Below, in pieces: positions 1 through 14,000 of a stretch of 64,000 nt of DNA; position 1 is the first letter of the stretch, and each line of letters opens with the position of its first letter. The DNA is from Corythucha ciliata (lineage: Eukaryota; Arthropoda; Insecta; Hemiptera; Tingidae): assembly GCA_038030265.1 (NCBI GenBank), contig CM075938.1, positions 5,185,009-5,249,008 on the forward strand, in the 5' to 3' direction. Under the pieces are notes generated by a model that was not told the origin of the DNA, ran no database searches, and saw only the letters and a program-made list of their open reading frames with translations. Position numbers and translations under genes: made by a program.

Positions 1-245
1 ACAAATGCCAGCAAAAAAGCAATGTTTCTATTTCATTCATTTGTTTGAAGAAAATTAATAAAATAGAAACATTACTTCTAAAAACATGTTGCTTTTTTCT
101 TAGACAATAGGCACCCTGGGTCCCTTTTACACGAGTAAGTTTTTTGTACAAAAATATGTTCAATCTGATTACATACGGTCTGTTTGTAATCAGATTGAAC
201 ATCTGTACATTTTTCTTAAAATGGCAACTTTGATAAAAAAAATTA

Positions 246-382
246 GGCCCATATTCATAGACATTTCTTAAACTTAAATTTCCCTAAGTGGGCGTCAAAA
301 CAGATGATTTTATTCCAACAAAAACTGGATTGACTTTTACTTAGGAGAATTTTAACTTAAGTAGCGACTATGAATACGGGCC
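246..382. mobile_element. 137-bp MITE, PIF/Harbinger-like, TTA target duplication
   Basis: Imperfect terminal inverted repeats GGCCCATATTCATAG (left) and CTATGAATACGGGCC (right) are flanked on both sides by TTA (243-245 and 383-385). A 3-bp TTA/TAA duplication is the hallmark of PIF/Harbinger elements, so this is inferred to be a non-autonomous member. There is no coding capacity. A related element sits at 38071-38208. Confidence 0.8.
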
Positions 383-2142
383 TTACTCGAGTAAAAGGGG
401 TTTACACTATTAAGTTTTTTGATCGTAGTAGGCATTTAAAAAAAAAAGTGGCAGATGTTTCAAGCCAGAAATTGTCTGTTTGCGATTGGGTTGAACATGT
501 TTTTGTGAAATACTCAACATAGTTTAAGCATGACCCGGAAAAGAAACCGGAAATATCAGGAAAAGTGGCTCCTATATATCTTCCTTTTTCACTGGTGGTG
601 TGCAATCCTCCCCCCCCCCCCCCAGTGAAGTGAACATTTTTGTTTTGTCCTCCCCCCCCCCCTTCATAGAATACCGGATCCGCCACTGGATCTGGGTTTG
701 GTCTATTATGCTTTCGTAGCTGAGCGTTTTAGAAATTCAACAAAGGGCCTGTATTAGATGCCAAAATGTAAAGGACGAGAAACGCGAAGAGATTTGCAAT
801 TAAAAATAGGTGCATTAGGATACATAGATACACATTAATTAATTAAAATATGTACGTTTCCATAGGCTTATTACTATTAATCAGTGGGCCCCCACCCGGC
901 CATGTCGAGTCCCGAGGGCGCCAAAGCCCTTATTACAGGGTTAAATAATGTCATCTCAAAGAGTTTTTGAAGAAAATTAAAGTTTAATTATTTCTCTAAA
1001 TTCCTTAAGGTTCCTGACATCCTTCTTTTCCAGAGACTATAAATAGGAAGAGGAGAATTATGTGCATAATGCACGCCCAAGTGCATTACTTTGCCCCTCC
1101 CCACCCCAAATGTTTAAAATTCTAAACCAATCTGTGGGCATGTAGAATAAAAACGTCGGCAAATCAAAGTTTTCTGCCACACGTACTCTTTTTTCCAACT
1201 GGCTTCCTCTCTAACGAAAACAGAGACCTGTTAGCTCCGCCCTTCTGCAACTCTGCGGGAATAAGCCAGCATTTTTTGAGTGTAATTGGAAAACAATTGA
1301 AGAAGGGGGGACGAGAGTTTCAGCTAGTGCATTCCTGCTAGAAAATGCGTAAAGTGCTTCAGTAGAAAAGTACTGAATTGCTGTAACTGGCTTTTCCTGT
1401 TGACGGCCAGGATCCACTTCACCCGGTCTCTCTTTTTCGTAAGGTTTATTGGGTAAACCGTAAATTGCTGGCCTTTATATCTATCAGACGAATTAATGTA
1501 ATCCACAATACAAAACTGCACCATTTTAATTTAAGGAAAAGCTTGAAAACGTCCTTTAAACGAAAGTCAGAGCACGTTCTTCGTAGGGATTCAATAGAGG
1601 AGAGCAAACTGAAGTTAGAACAAGTATTGCGCTTGTCTGCCGCTAGTGTGCAGGACTGTCACTTTGCACTAAGCTCATTCTGCGGAGCCCAGTTTCTGTA
1701 AGTTCAGACGGACTATGTATTTAATTCCATTTTAATGTGTAAAATTACTTTTCAATAATGAAAGAAAATGAGTTTGAAACTATGAATCTCCATACCAATA
1801 ACAGTCACTCGAAAAAAGTTGAACTAAGTGACGTCACAGACACTCAGCCAATCACAAGGCGTTGTGACGAGTGCGAAAATTAATGAATTTTTATTACCAA
1901 TTTAATAATTATTGGCACGATTTTGAGAGCACTTTGTTGCGACAAGTTCATTTTTAGGTTCTACCTAGCAAAAAAAAAAAAAAAAATTCTCCCTAGAATA
2001 TTCCGACCCATGCAAGTTCCTAATTGGTTGAAAATTAAGAGCATACCTCTTTAGTCTATTTACCTTGGACTAATGGGCCCATTTTTGTGTTTGTTTTTTT
2101 TCTCTTGTAGTTTATTGGAGTTACTCCTTTAGCCTCACTTTG

Positions 2143-2820
2143 CAATTTACGGCGGCCTGTTGGGGTTTTTGAGACTGGGAAGTGAAATACGTTTATCCCC
2201 GAGACGAAAACTTGTCACGAAGCGAATTCCGCATACGTGGTTATTAATTATTAAGGTGTTGGTTTCGGAGGGAGGGGTGGGGGTTGGGCACTCTATACTA
2301 GAGGATAATCTCAACGGGGAAAAGTGATGCCGATTTCGAGCATTCAAAAAATAAAAATGAAATCCGTTTGCTGTCGGCAGTCGGAAAATTGCTTCATGTC
2401 GAATTAGATGATCACAAAATACGGTTTCCCGCGTGAGGATCGTCTTTCCTAGGTGCGTCGAAGCTGAGTCATGCGGAAAATTAGCTGGATAAATGCTAAT
2501 GCACAACAAATAAGCAAGGAAACAACACCAATAGGCCAGATAGATCCGCAACTATTTTTCCCAAGTGAAATAACTCGCCCTTCAACTTAAAATAAATCAC
2601 TTCCCGTTAAATTTAGGTAAATTTCAATGACTTTATTGAGTTGAGACATCATGGGCGCAGCCAATCCTCGGTCTACGGGTGGGCAGAATACGTAAAATGC
2701 CCCAGAGACCGCAGCAAGATAACTAATAGTAGTTCGTCTACTCAGGTATTTGTGTAGGCGCTTTTTTCCCTGCTTGGCCCTGCGATTTTCCCTGATTGGC
2801 CACAAAGTCGCCTCCGGAAA
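2143..2820. repeat. Interspersed repeat, inverted copy of 24190-25110
   Basis: The reverse complement of this stretch matches 24190-25110 over its whole length with scattered substitutions and indels. A chance frame on the minus strand (2587-2805) and its plus-strand counterpart (24226-24447) give nearly the same peptide, which reflects shared repeat ancestry and not a gene. This copy lacks the MITE found at 24495-24727, so around 2540 it shows the unoccupied site. Confidence 0.8.
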
Positions 2821-2879
2821 CCGCGGCCTGCCATTCTCTCAGTTTTATGTGAGTTTGTCAATTTTCCCAAATTACACTC

Positions 2880-3440
2880 CCCCCCCCCATAAGCAATTTA
2901 TCTTGATTTTAACCGCAATTTAGCGTTTTTCCTAATGTTAGCCGCTAATTATGGATTTTTCTACATTTCAGACCTGAATTTTTTCACTACGAATTACCTA
3001 ACGCTTTTACTGATTTTGGCCGCGGATTAGCGATTTTTTTAAATTTCCGGAACGAAGTTACTTTTAGAAGCAACGAATTGACGTTTTCTCCATTTAGACC
3101 GAGCATTGACGTTATCCCTCACTTCAGCGTTCCTTCTCAATTTTATCAATAATTTGGCGATTTTTCCCCATTTCAGCCGTAAATTAGCGATTTTTCGGCA
3201 TTTTTGAAGTAAATTCGTGTTTTTCCTGATTTTAGCCGCTAATTAGCGATTTTTTTCAATTTCATACCTGAATTAGGCCTTTTTTTTTTCAATTTTAGAG
3301 CTTCGAATTAACGATTTTTTTGCTTTTAGGTATGAATTAGCGCTTTTTTTCAGTTTCAGTCACGAACTATAGCCTTCAGAAGCCGAAAATTGCCGTTTCC
3401 ATACTTTTATAGCCTCTAATTAGCTCTTTTTCAAAATCTG
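2880..3440. repeat. Degenerate AATTAGCGATTTTT-type tandem repeat
   Basis: Loosely repeated units of the form GCCGCTAATTAGCGATTTTT alternate with T-rich and TTTTAGC spacers, at irregular spacing of roughly 30-60 bp. The same unit recurs inverted at about 21405-21930 and again at about 27340-28130. The decay is too great for a young satellite. There is no coding content. Confidence 0.7.
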
Positions 3441-4743
3441 ACAGAGATTTGTTTCTAGTGAATTTCTTGATAGTGGGGTGCATAGCCTGAAACTAGTTGT
3501 CAAGATGCACGATTAAAAGCATCGCGGCTAAAATTAAGAAACATTAGCTAATTGATGGTTTAGGGTGGCTTTTTCACGCCAAAAATGTCTAAAAATTCGC
3601 TCCGGCAGCTGGCGGTCGGAAAGAGTGCATTTCTTTTCGTGAAAGGATACCCTAAGCCGTCCCAGAAGTAATAATGTTGAGACCATAATTTGTTTCGTTA
3701 TGTTTGACCCTCCTTCATACTGTTTGCTGCCGGGTTTGTTTAAGCCGAACTTAATGGGAAGCAAAGGCTTCTTCAAAATGATATCATCGTACCGAATACA
3801 ATGCTTCCGGAATCAACGGGTGATATGAAGTGATTTTTTTAAACAGTCAAGCCCTATTACCTATACCTCCTCCCCCCACGTCGACCGATTTGACCCAAAT
3901 GCGACCGAGGTTTTGTGACTACTGAGCGTTTTTAGCTTCATTTCCTGTACTACCTGTTCACACAAAGGGATGTGTTTCAATCAAAATCGAATACAATCTC
4001 TGCAAAAACATGTTAGCTGTTTTAATAATGAAAGCCAGTCAACTTATGTTATACCATGTTGTGATTTAAAAAGGCGGATAACAAAAATCCTCGGTCCTTC
4101 GAGCACTAAACACCGTCTACCTTTTTTCATAAACAATTTTTGAAGTGACTGGGAAACTTTTCATTCAAATTTCTTCCTAGAAGAGGAAAAACAGGCTCCG
4201 GAAAGGAGGATAAAGGCAATTTGTCTAGCCGTCAAAGTACGCCCCCTGAAGAAAGAGCACTCTTTCCCCTATCTCAAGAACAAACCAGCGCCGATGTTTA
4301 TTGTTCTCATTTCATTACTGCGAAATGGACTTGTCTTGCTCTGGAAGTCCAAAGTGAGGAACCATAACCATTATTTATTAACCCTTAACGCCCCCCCCCC
4401 CCATTCTGTGGGGTTTCTCCTTTTTTAGTATCAACCGCTTCACTTTCCAATCGTTGGAATAAATTTTTCATTGAAAAGGTTCTGTCGTGTAATTTTTCTT
4501 TTTTGTTCTTTGCAGAAATAGAGTTGTCGTCCCCGTTAGTCTCAAAAAATCCAACAACACGAAATAACTAAAAATCGAACAAAAATCTTGAAACTACAAT
4601 GTAACTATTACGGAGAGTAGAACAGCGGTGGAGGGGGGTATATCCGCCAAACAAACGAACGAAGTTCCTACCCCTTTTTGACTGCAATTCTGACATAAAA
4701 CCATCGGAATTTAAAGTGACCAATTTTTCAACTCTGGTTTCAG

Positions 4744-7700
4744 GAATGGAAGCTTTGGACACAGGGATAAATTATTGGGAAGACGCTCTGGAAGCCTATC
4801 AACGGAGTGCGGGAGGTGCCTTCGCCTTGACTGGCGAAGAAGAGGCGGAATTTGCAAAAGAGATACAACAACTATTAGAAATAGCCTATAAATTGCAGAG
4901 AAAATGCGAAATGCTGTTTCTTGACCAAGTAAATGCCCGACATTACCCCTGCTCGCTTGTCGCCCGGAACTACACCAACCTCACTAAATGTGCTAACCTT
5001 TCAATTTATTTTTCGCGTTATTTCACACGATAACCCGCGAGGTTACAAAACCTCGCGCTGTTTCTTGTAGTCTGGAATTGGCAAACGAACGAGGCTACTG
5101 TGAATAGGCCACAAAAAAGTATCTAAGTAACTTTTTTTTTTTTAGCGATCTATCCTTTTTCGTGCTGAAAGTTCTGTCAAAGGAGACTCATCTAGGCATA
5201 ACAATTACTCATCGGCTGAATCCTTCGTATCAGCGCAGGATGAGGTGATAGTGTTACCGAGAAAATTGGTCGCAACCCAATGCTGACGTAATCGTTGTTT
5301 GCAGATCGCCGATCTTAGGGATTTTGAAGATTACGCCGATATTTCGACGGACATAGAACAGTTTCCCATGTATCTCTCCGCTGTGAAGCACATGGAAGAA
5401 TTCGGTATTCCATATAGGTTTGTTTTTGCGGATATATAGTCTAGTAAACGAATGCTTCTTAGAAAGGCATAGATTGAACCAGCTAGTAACTCTAAAGCTG
5501 TGATTGGGATTTGTTCGGAGGGGTCTGGAGATGGTGTACTCAAAAGTCCCCGCCTCTAGCCCACGAGCTAGCTGCTGTACGTAGCAAAACGTGCATAATT
5601 TTTCATTTCATTACCTGTAGTTCGTAAACTGTAGGTCCCACCCAAAAACTCATCAGATAACAAATCAAAGTTGACACAATTCCTCAAAAATCAGTCCTCG
5701 ACAAGTTTTTTGTAGCTTCAACCGCTTAAGAGATAATAGCGTTAAAAGTGACACTATTCTCGAACCCCTTCACTGCTTTTTGTGAACAATGCGTTGTAGC
5801 GTCCTCGTCGTTTACGTTACGACATTGATGCATAGCAAAGAAGTTAATCATCATGAAATTCTGTTTACAAAAATCAAAAATGATACTCGCTTATATCCTA
5901 TAGGTGTCGAGATACACGCAGTAGGAGAAAATTCCCCAACAACAAAAACTATATTCCTATGGGATGAAAACGGCTATTAGATAAACTAGTTTTGTTAACT
6001 TATCACACATTATTTGAAAAATAGCTTGAACTCATGTGTCTTTAACCGTTTTACGGCTCATTTTACGTCAAAGTTAGCTGTAGATGAGGATATTCGGTCT
6101 GTCCGACCCGAGAACTGTTATGATCGCGGGGACATGGAAACAAGCGTTCTCATAGCGAAAATTGCTCATGTAAAGGTCCCAGGCAACAAACAAATTCCAT
6201 CGGAACCTTTTTTCTCCTCGGGTTACTGAAGCAAGCCGAAAACGTACGGCAGGACTTTTACTTGCGTGGTGGGCAACGTGATTTACCTGCAATACGACTG
6301 CAGTCGTACAGATGATTACAGTTCTTTGGTGTTTTTTTTTTAGTTGTTAATCTCTTTAACCCTAGAACACTAACCCTTTTTTACCTGCGCCTATTCCTAA
6401 CCATGCACCGTTATGATATGATGCCGTGTTAGTTGTTAATTTCTTTAAAAACTACTGTTGTAGCAAAATTATTTGTCTCCACGCTACAACTGAGGAGTGG
6501 GTTGGAAAGTGTACGAAATTACCTTTCTGACGTGTTATTTCTCATAGAAGTCCAATATCAAATAAGTCGAAAAAAATTCTCGTTCTGTAATAGAAAACGT
6601 GCCTAAGAAATATCCTAACAATGTTCGGACGAAGTTATCACCGATTTCTTGAATTGAAGGTAGCTCTTTTAGTTTCAGGCCGAAACTCCTCATTTCATAA
6701 GATCGAATGACCTAGTCATAAAATGAAATCGATTCATTTTTCATGGAGATATCGACCTCAGCATCAAAAAAAAGTGGGAGAAATGAGCAAAATAGGATAT
6801 ACTTGACTTGATTCATCGGCTTTTTTATTCAAATTTTTTGGCTCAAACTCATAGGGCTATCAAATAATGAGTAGAAGAGAGAAACTCACCATGAACTCCC
6901 AAAAACTCAGTTATTCAGAGCCCTTTTTCTGCCCTCAATGCTCTATACACCCCTCAACACGGTTAGGTTTTCGGCTTGCTTCAGTAAACCGAGGGGAAAA
7001 AAGGTTCCGTTGGAATTTCTTAGTTGCCTGGGACCTTTACATGAGCAATTTTCGCTATGAGAACGCCTGTTTCCATGTCCCTGCGATCATTACAGTTCTC
7101 GGAACGGACAGGCCGAATATCCTCATCTACAGCTAACTTTGACGTAAAATGAGCCTTAAAACGGTTAAAGACACATTAGTTCAAGCTATTTTTCAAATTA
7201 CCTGTGATAAGTTAACAAAACTAGTTCATCTAATAGCCGTTTTCATCCAATTAGCAGGACCATCCCATAAGAATACAGTTTTTGTTGTTAGGGAATTTTC
7301 TCCTACTGCGTGTATCTCGACACCTATTGGAGATAAGCGAGTATCATTTTTGATTTTTGTAAAGAGAATTTCATGATGATTAACTTCTTTGCTATGCATC
7401 AATGTCGTCACGTCAACGGCGAGGACGCTACAACGCATTGTTCACAAAAAGCAGTGAAGGGGTTCGAGAATAGTGTCACTTTTAACGCTATTATCTCTTA
7501 AGCGGTTGAAGCTACAAAAAACTTGTCGAGGACTAATTTTTGAGGAATTATGCCAACTTTGATTTGTTATCTGATGAGTTTTTGGGTGGGACCAACAGTT
7601 TACGAAGTACAGGTAATAAAGTGAAAAATTATGCACGTTTTGCTACGTCCAGCAGCTAGCTCGTGGGCTAGAGGCGGGGACTTTTGAGTACACCATCTCC

Positions 7701-8022
7701 AGACCCCTCCCAAGAAATCCCAATCAGAACTTTGGAGTTACTAGCTGGTTCAATCTACTACCTTTCTTTTACTAGACTAATAAGTATTCAGAATAAAAGT
7801 TCCGGCCGTTATTTATTTATTTATTTTTTTCATGCAGATGTTTACGAACGGAAATGGTTCGCTGTAGCTCGGATATGGAGTATTTATGCAAGTTGCATTG
7901 CATTCGACTGGCGTTCCAATGGATGTTTCAGGACAATGCCACGTGGCTCTGGTTTGCTGATTCAGGCCGCCAAGTTCTGACTGATCTGCTGCTGTACGGT
8001 GACAAGGTAAGGGACAGTGTTA

Positions 8023-8064
<42 letters not shown>

Positions 8065-11000
8065 GGAAGGAAGCGGAGGAAAACACTCTCACCCCCTCCC
8101 CCTCCTCCTCCCCAATAGACACAATTATATGTATTGTGCTCATGGAAAGAATATACGCGCGCAAGGCGCTGAAGTTCGCATCGCAGGTATTAGCTTTGTT
8201 CGTTGGCTGCTTCCAGTATTGCAAATAAAATAGAAAAAACAAAACACATCAATTTTATTGGACAAAATCACGCTTCCTCATGACAACTTCCAATTTTACT
8301 GTTACTGGCAGTAGCCACTGAACAAAGCTATAATTAATTCCAAGTGAATCATCCCCTGGGGGTTTAAAAAGGGATTAAATCCGCAGATTCTGGCCATTGA
8401 CATAACCCACGACCGTAAAGCGGTCCATATACAGACAATGAATATTGCGCAATATAGGGGTTGCTCTATAAAATTGAACATATATGGGTATTGGGTAGTA
8501 TGTGGGGTGGGATGGGTTGCCCTAATGCGTATCATGCACGTGACTGATTCGACCCATAACGAAAAAAACACGAAAACGGTCCTATTCGTTTGTTTACGTT
8601 TTTTTTTTCACCAAAATTTTTTTTGCTCAGCACTTCCGAACATGACCGAACATCCGACAAAAAATGTTAGAGTGCCCTAATCACATGCTTCAAAATTACT
8701 CGTACCATCTATCCCCTCTTGAAGAACTTTGAAATTTATTTAAAAATCACTAAATGCACCAATCAGGCTGCAACTACCATTGATATCCTTCTGTCCATGT
8801 GCCAGTTCACCGGTATACTTTTCTCCCAAATCGGACATTCATGCAAGGTCCCCATTATAATTCAGTTTGCTACTGTTTACCATTGAACCCATTTACACTC
8901 GATCATCGAAGGGATGGGAGCGGGAGTATAAAATGGGTGTGGATACTGAAAAAGTTGTTTAAATGAAGCTCAGGAATTTCCTACAGAATCCACTGGAAAT
9001 TCTTATTAAAGCGTCAAGGCGTTGAGCGTGTGAGGACAGCAGGGGGCATCTGCGGAACATTAACTTATGAAGCTTATGAGCTTGTGAACAGATTCCGTTT
9101 GTGCCAAAATGTGCGCCTCACTCAGGTTGAACAACTATCGGAAGACCCGGAAGTGCTTGGTTTGGGCTCCTCGAGGGCCAAACTACGCTATGCTACACGT
9201 ATTATACGGGGTGGAACAGGATAAGTGTGACAAAAACAATTGGGTGAAAATAGGCTCATTTGTGATCGAAAACACCCTATACACTATGATCAAGATATCA
9301 AAACCCTGTGATATGATTTTTCCATCTTTTATTATGACTTACGTGAATTTTTTTAACTAAATGCGAATAACTCGGTGTCCAGCTGAAATTTTGCAACTTT
9401 TGACGATGGATTCGGAAAGAGCACACTTTTTCTGTCTGGATTAGCCGTTTTCGATAAAATTCTGCTATTTTCGGGGCTCGAAAGCTGCTCAAAGTTTTGC
9501 ACATCGAGGATTTCTCAATTTAAAAAAGTCAACCCCCACTTTTCTACACTAAATCTGAGCATAGTGACATCCCATGGGTCGGAAGAACTTGTCCAATGTG
9601 TCCTTTTTAAATTGCTCATGAACGCTTTTCAGTTAATCGCTGATTTTTCAGCAGAATTTGACATTTATTTGAAAAAAGATTGGTTTTTCTAATGCATGCA
9701 TAAAGCTGTAGCGTAGGAGCCTACATTTTCTGTCTTCCCTCGTTGAAGTGCTTCAAAAACGAACCGGTTTGGGTTGCTCGCCATCTTCAGCGTGTGGAAG
9801 TACAACTGAAACAGTTCATCCATCTTATGACGTAGATATGGTGGGATTTTTTGTAGATATATAATCATGAAGAGATATTGTCTTCCCACACGTCTTTTTT
9901 TATTTTTGTTATGATCTTTGTAATCGTAGCGCAAAAAAAAGTTTTGACCCCCCTCAAAATTAAAACCCGTTTACACGAGCAATAAAAATTGCGGCAATTC
10001 TGCAATTATTGGACAATTTGTTTCCACAAAAATTGCAGCAATACGAAGCAATTTTCCCCGGAGCGGGTAGTTGAGGGATTTTGCAATTCATTGCAGCAAT
10101 TGTATTTCAGTGAATTGCTCAATTTATGCTGAGCAACAAAAATTGCTTAACTTTTACGTTTAGACAACCGTTGACAATTGTTCAATTTTTTCTTTTCAGA
10201 GAATTGTAATCCGGACCACCCATCCCCTGGTGGCCCGGGGCCAAAAATTGCAGAAAACATGCAATAATTATCCAACCTCCACGAACTTGAAAAATTGCAA
10301 GAAAAAGTAGTCGCCGGAATTGGACAACAGTAAGCAATATTGGACAATTCGATGCAATTATTGCTTCAAGAAAAGAGGGAGTTCTCGGGAGGGGAAAAAT
10401 TGCACGAAACGGGGAGTTTATTACTGGGAAATTTTTCGGCTACTGCTGCAATTCGCTTTCGTGCAATTATTGCCTTAAAAAATTGCCCGTGTAAATGGGC
10501 CTTTAGTTTCACGTTTCAAAGCACGTAGAATCCAAATCTGCAATTAAAAAAAAAATGTCCGTCCACCGTCCTGGCTCTTATTCGCTGCTGGACCGATAGA
10601 AAAATACCAAATTTCTTACAAAGGTCCCACTCAATACCTAGTTGGTCCTAACTTCTCGTCGCTAACAAGACCACACACTTACTTCCACTCAGGGGGCAAC
10701 ACCCCCTCCCCTTCGACTTTTTCAAAAAATTAAAATGGGAATCAAAGGCTACTCTAACATGGAGTATACGTACCGAACATGATGCTTCTAGAATCAACTG
10801 GTGATTTCTAGTGATTTTTTGACCATTTCAACCTATATTTTCCCCCCTCCACCACGACCGATTTGGCCCAAATGCAATACCGACCGGGGTCTTATGACTT
10901 CTGATTTTTGTGCCAAAGCGCGTTCCGCTAAATTGATTTCTTCGAGAGTTATCGTGCTAACAAGAAAACGGTCGTAATATATATAGGGTGGATCCGTATA

Positions 11001-14000
11001 AGTGTGACAAAAATTTTTGTGTAAGACTACGTTAAAAGTGGAGTAAAATAGTACCTTCGGAAGTGTCCTACGTCGATCCGTTCCGGAGTTATGATTTTTT
11101 TTGTGTTCAAAAAAGTAACCAACGCTTGCTTCAAAAAATCCGCAATTTCTCGGCTTATATCGCACCAAATCCAAAACGTGATGCCATTTTCAGAAACTAC
11201 GGAACATTTCCTTTAGGATAGAGGTCATTTTATTGCTTGAAATAATCGTCAACACCCAGAAATCTGGCATTTTTTCCATAAATTTACGTGTCCTCTAAAA
11301 TTTGTCCGTTTTCCGAAAAGTCGATGTACCCAAACAGCTTTCTCAACATATTTTCGGTGTATCACAAAAACTTCCCCGTCTTCCAAGTTTCCTTTTGGCG
11401 TGTTCACATTTCATGTTACCACTGACGTTTCTCACAAAAACGTCACGAGAATGCACAAAAACCGTGTTTTTACGAATCATGGACCATTGTCTACGGTATT
11501 CGTGAAGGGTGCAGGGAGATCGGCAGTAAGTGAGAACAGGATATCTTACCATGGAGAAGGCAAGAGGCATTCAATTTGACCCCTTCCCCCATCAGTGATT
11601 CATTAAATTGTCGCCATTCAGGGGGGGGCGTGTAATTGAATGTCGTTTGCCTACGATATCTTCTCCTTCCTAAAATATTCTGTCCTCCCTTTCTAAAACA
11701 GTATTTTGACAGAAAAATATAGGCAATTGCCTATGTGCCAGGTGCCAACAATATTCGTGAAGGGTGCTCAGAGATCGGCAGAAATGGATGGGGGGGGGGG
11801 GTCAAATTAAATGTCTCTTGCCTGCGATATCTTCTCTAAGAAAGATAATAAGTAAGATATCCTGTTCTCACTTACTGCCGATCTCCCTGCACCCTTCACG
11901 AATACCGTAGACAATATCCCATGTTTCGTAAAAACACGGTTTTTGTGCATTCTCGTGACGTTTTTGTGAGAAACGTCAGTGGCAACATGAAATGTGAACA
12001 CGCCAAAAGGAAGCTTAGAAGACGGGGAAGTTTTTGTGATACACCGAAAATCTGTTGAGAAAGCTGTTTGGGTACAGCGACTTTTCGTAAAACAGACAAA
12101 TTTTAGAGGACACGTAAATTTATGGAAAAAATGCCAGATTTCTGGTTGTTGACGATTATTTCAAGCAATAAAATGACCTCTATCCTAAAGGAAATGTTCT
12201 GTCGTTTCTGAAAATGGCATCACTTTTTGGATTTGGTGCGATATAAGCCGAGAAATTGCGGATTTTTTGAAGCAAGCATTGGTTACTTTTTTAAACACAA
12301 AAAAAATTATAACTCCGGAACGGATCGACCTAGGACACTTCAGAAGGTACCATTTTACTCCACTTTTAACGCAGTTTTACCCAAAAATTTTTGTCACACT
12401 TATACGGATCCACCCTGTATACACATGCATGTATGTATACATACATGTCGTTTACACAAGCTCCAGTACAAATGTTGTATGTGTCTACTTTTAGTTCATC
12501 CTATCAATTAAATAGTCGAAATAATAAGCCATTGTTCGATAATTCGCAGCGTTTTTATTTTTGATATACAAGACCAACTTAACTCAAGTTTCACAAGTAT
12601 TTTATAGCTCAGATTATATTGCTTCACAGGCTGATTTGTTTTAACCAGTATAAATATCACAGGGTAAATATAAATAGGTAATCAAATTATGAGCATGTCT
12701 TATCACAGCCGGAATTTGTCTTGGAGTAGGCGGGGTTTTATAATCTCCTTGATATTGGTTGGCCCAAAGCAAAGTGAACTGCACGATTTACCGTTCATAG
12801 ATTCGTGTGGAAATTTTCAAATTTCTATGATATAGCGTCGTGATCGGGGGTAGTTTTAATTCTCTGTGGAGTTGGGTGTTTCGAACATACCACGGAGCGT
12901 TCACCACCATCCTCAGGATTTTATTTTGTATAACTTGAATTTCGGACAATTTTGACGCGGCTGCTGCTCCCCATACTTCGCTTCCGTAGAGCATCTAGAG
13001 CATTTATTATTCCAAACCGGTTTTCGATCTACAAGGAAACCATTTTCGGGGAAAAAAGAATTCTGCAAATTCCATAAACAACATTAAGATTATGACTGGA
13101 TAAAGAGTTGAAGGGGGGGGGGGAGAAACAAAACAACTAAGGACTACAAGCTCTAAACTACGGAACTAGGGAGTAACTGGAGCAAAACTAAGGAGCAAAA
13201 AAAATGTGAATATCCGTTTTGGGGTATTGTGAGCTCTCATAGAGTTCACCCACTGCATTTGAGGTCGAAACATCCGATGAAAAAGTTGTTCCTGCCTCAG
13301 GAAATGTAAAGCATTCTCTGGTTCATATTTATATAATATCTAGCGTAGCGTCGTTTGGCTCTCGTTGAGCCCAAGCCACGCACCCCCGGGTCTTCCAATC
13401 CGGTCCAATGTTGTTCAACCAGAGTCAGACGTACATTCCGGCGCAAACGAAATCTCTCTTATCAGCTCTGGTTGCCGAGTTACAAACAATTTTAATTTTT
13501 GAGGGTGTGGTAGGCTGTGATTGCAGGTGGGCATTGGTGGGGACTTGGTCTTAAAATCTTCCAACAGTCGTGTACAACATTCCTGCCAAAATCGACCGCG
13601 AAAAGTTGGGTAAAAATACAAGCATTGGTGACCAAGATTGGGGTGGGTACTACTAGGACTCCTTCATCTTTCAGTGGCATCAGTACTCTATCATCCTACA
13701 GGTATTAGGTGGGTGTATGACAGTTCCGCGCAAATCCCCAAAAAGTATGACAGTTCCGCGCCAATAAGGCCTTCCTGAACCTTACAGTTCCGCGCAAAAG
13801 AAATTAGGGAATGACGACCAAAGATGTTAGACTCATGCGAAAATATCGTGTATTTCATAAAAATCAACCTGAGCAGCGATTGGGCATAAAAGAATCGCGA
13901 AAAAAATTATGTAGTAAAGTCAATATATACAACTAAAAAACTATAGTTTTTACAAATTTTTACTGTTCTTGATGACCATAGTGGAATATTTTTAAATATT

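Larger units (their letters stand above)
1..4743. other. Repeat-rich stretch upstream of the first mitoguardin exon
   Basis: No gene is recognised here. It is probably mitoguardin intron or upstream flank, because the exons coding the protein's membrane-anchored N-terminus must lie upstream of 4744. It holds a small hairpin at about 158-203, a MITE at 246-382, C-rich runs near 610-660, a repeat at 2143-2820 that recurs inverted near 24190-25110, a degenerate AATTAGCG-type repeat at about 2880-3440, and from about 3590 the start of a repeat family that recurs near 38815 and 57060-57150. Short open frames are present but none has protein similarity I recognise. Confidence 0.6.
8007..13702. other. 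Intronic repeat field (mitoguardin intron 5, left part)
   Basis: No exon is recognised. Contents: a run of about 35 T near 8028-8062; a repeat at about 8690-8870 that recurs at 23910-24120 and 30900-31110; MITE 9963-10502; a repeat block at 10660-10975 shared with 39160-39510 and 56165-57020; foldback element 10984-12417; a retrotransposon fragment at 12788-12994; and otherwise unassigned AT-rich sequence. Confidence 0.6.

Noticed and set aside
1465..1701. 78-codon frame ending at a strong GTAAGT donor-like site
   Set aside because: It has no recognised similarity and does not resemble mitoguardin's N-terminal region. A single good donor is not enough to call an exon.
2880..3440. Regularly spaced short repeats that might suggest a CRISPR array
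   Set aside because: Units are degenerate, spacing is irregular, and the genome is clearly eukaryotic with spliced genes.
4181..4353. Possible mitoguardin exon just upstream of 4744 (acceptor TTTCTTCCTAG, open phase-compatible frame, donor AAAGTGAGG)
   Set aside because: Joining it to 4744 would replace the glycine normally found before MEALD with arginine, and the peptide lacks the family's linker features. It is kept only as a weak candidate.
11896..12099. Recurrent 60-110 residue frames also seen at 55627-55830 and 59807-60010
   Set aside because: They are translations of the same foldback arms in several copies and frames, with no conserved protein signature. The conservation comes from repeat ancestry.
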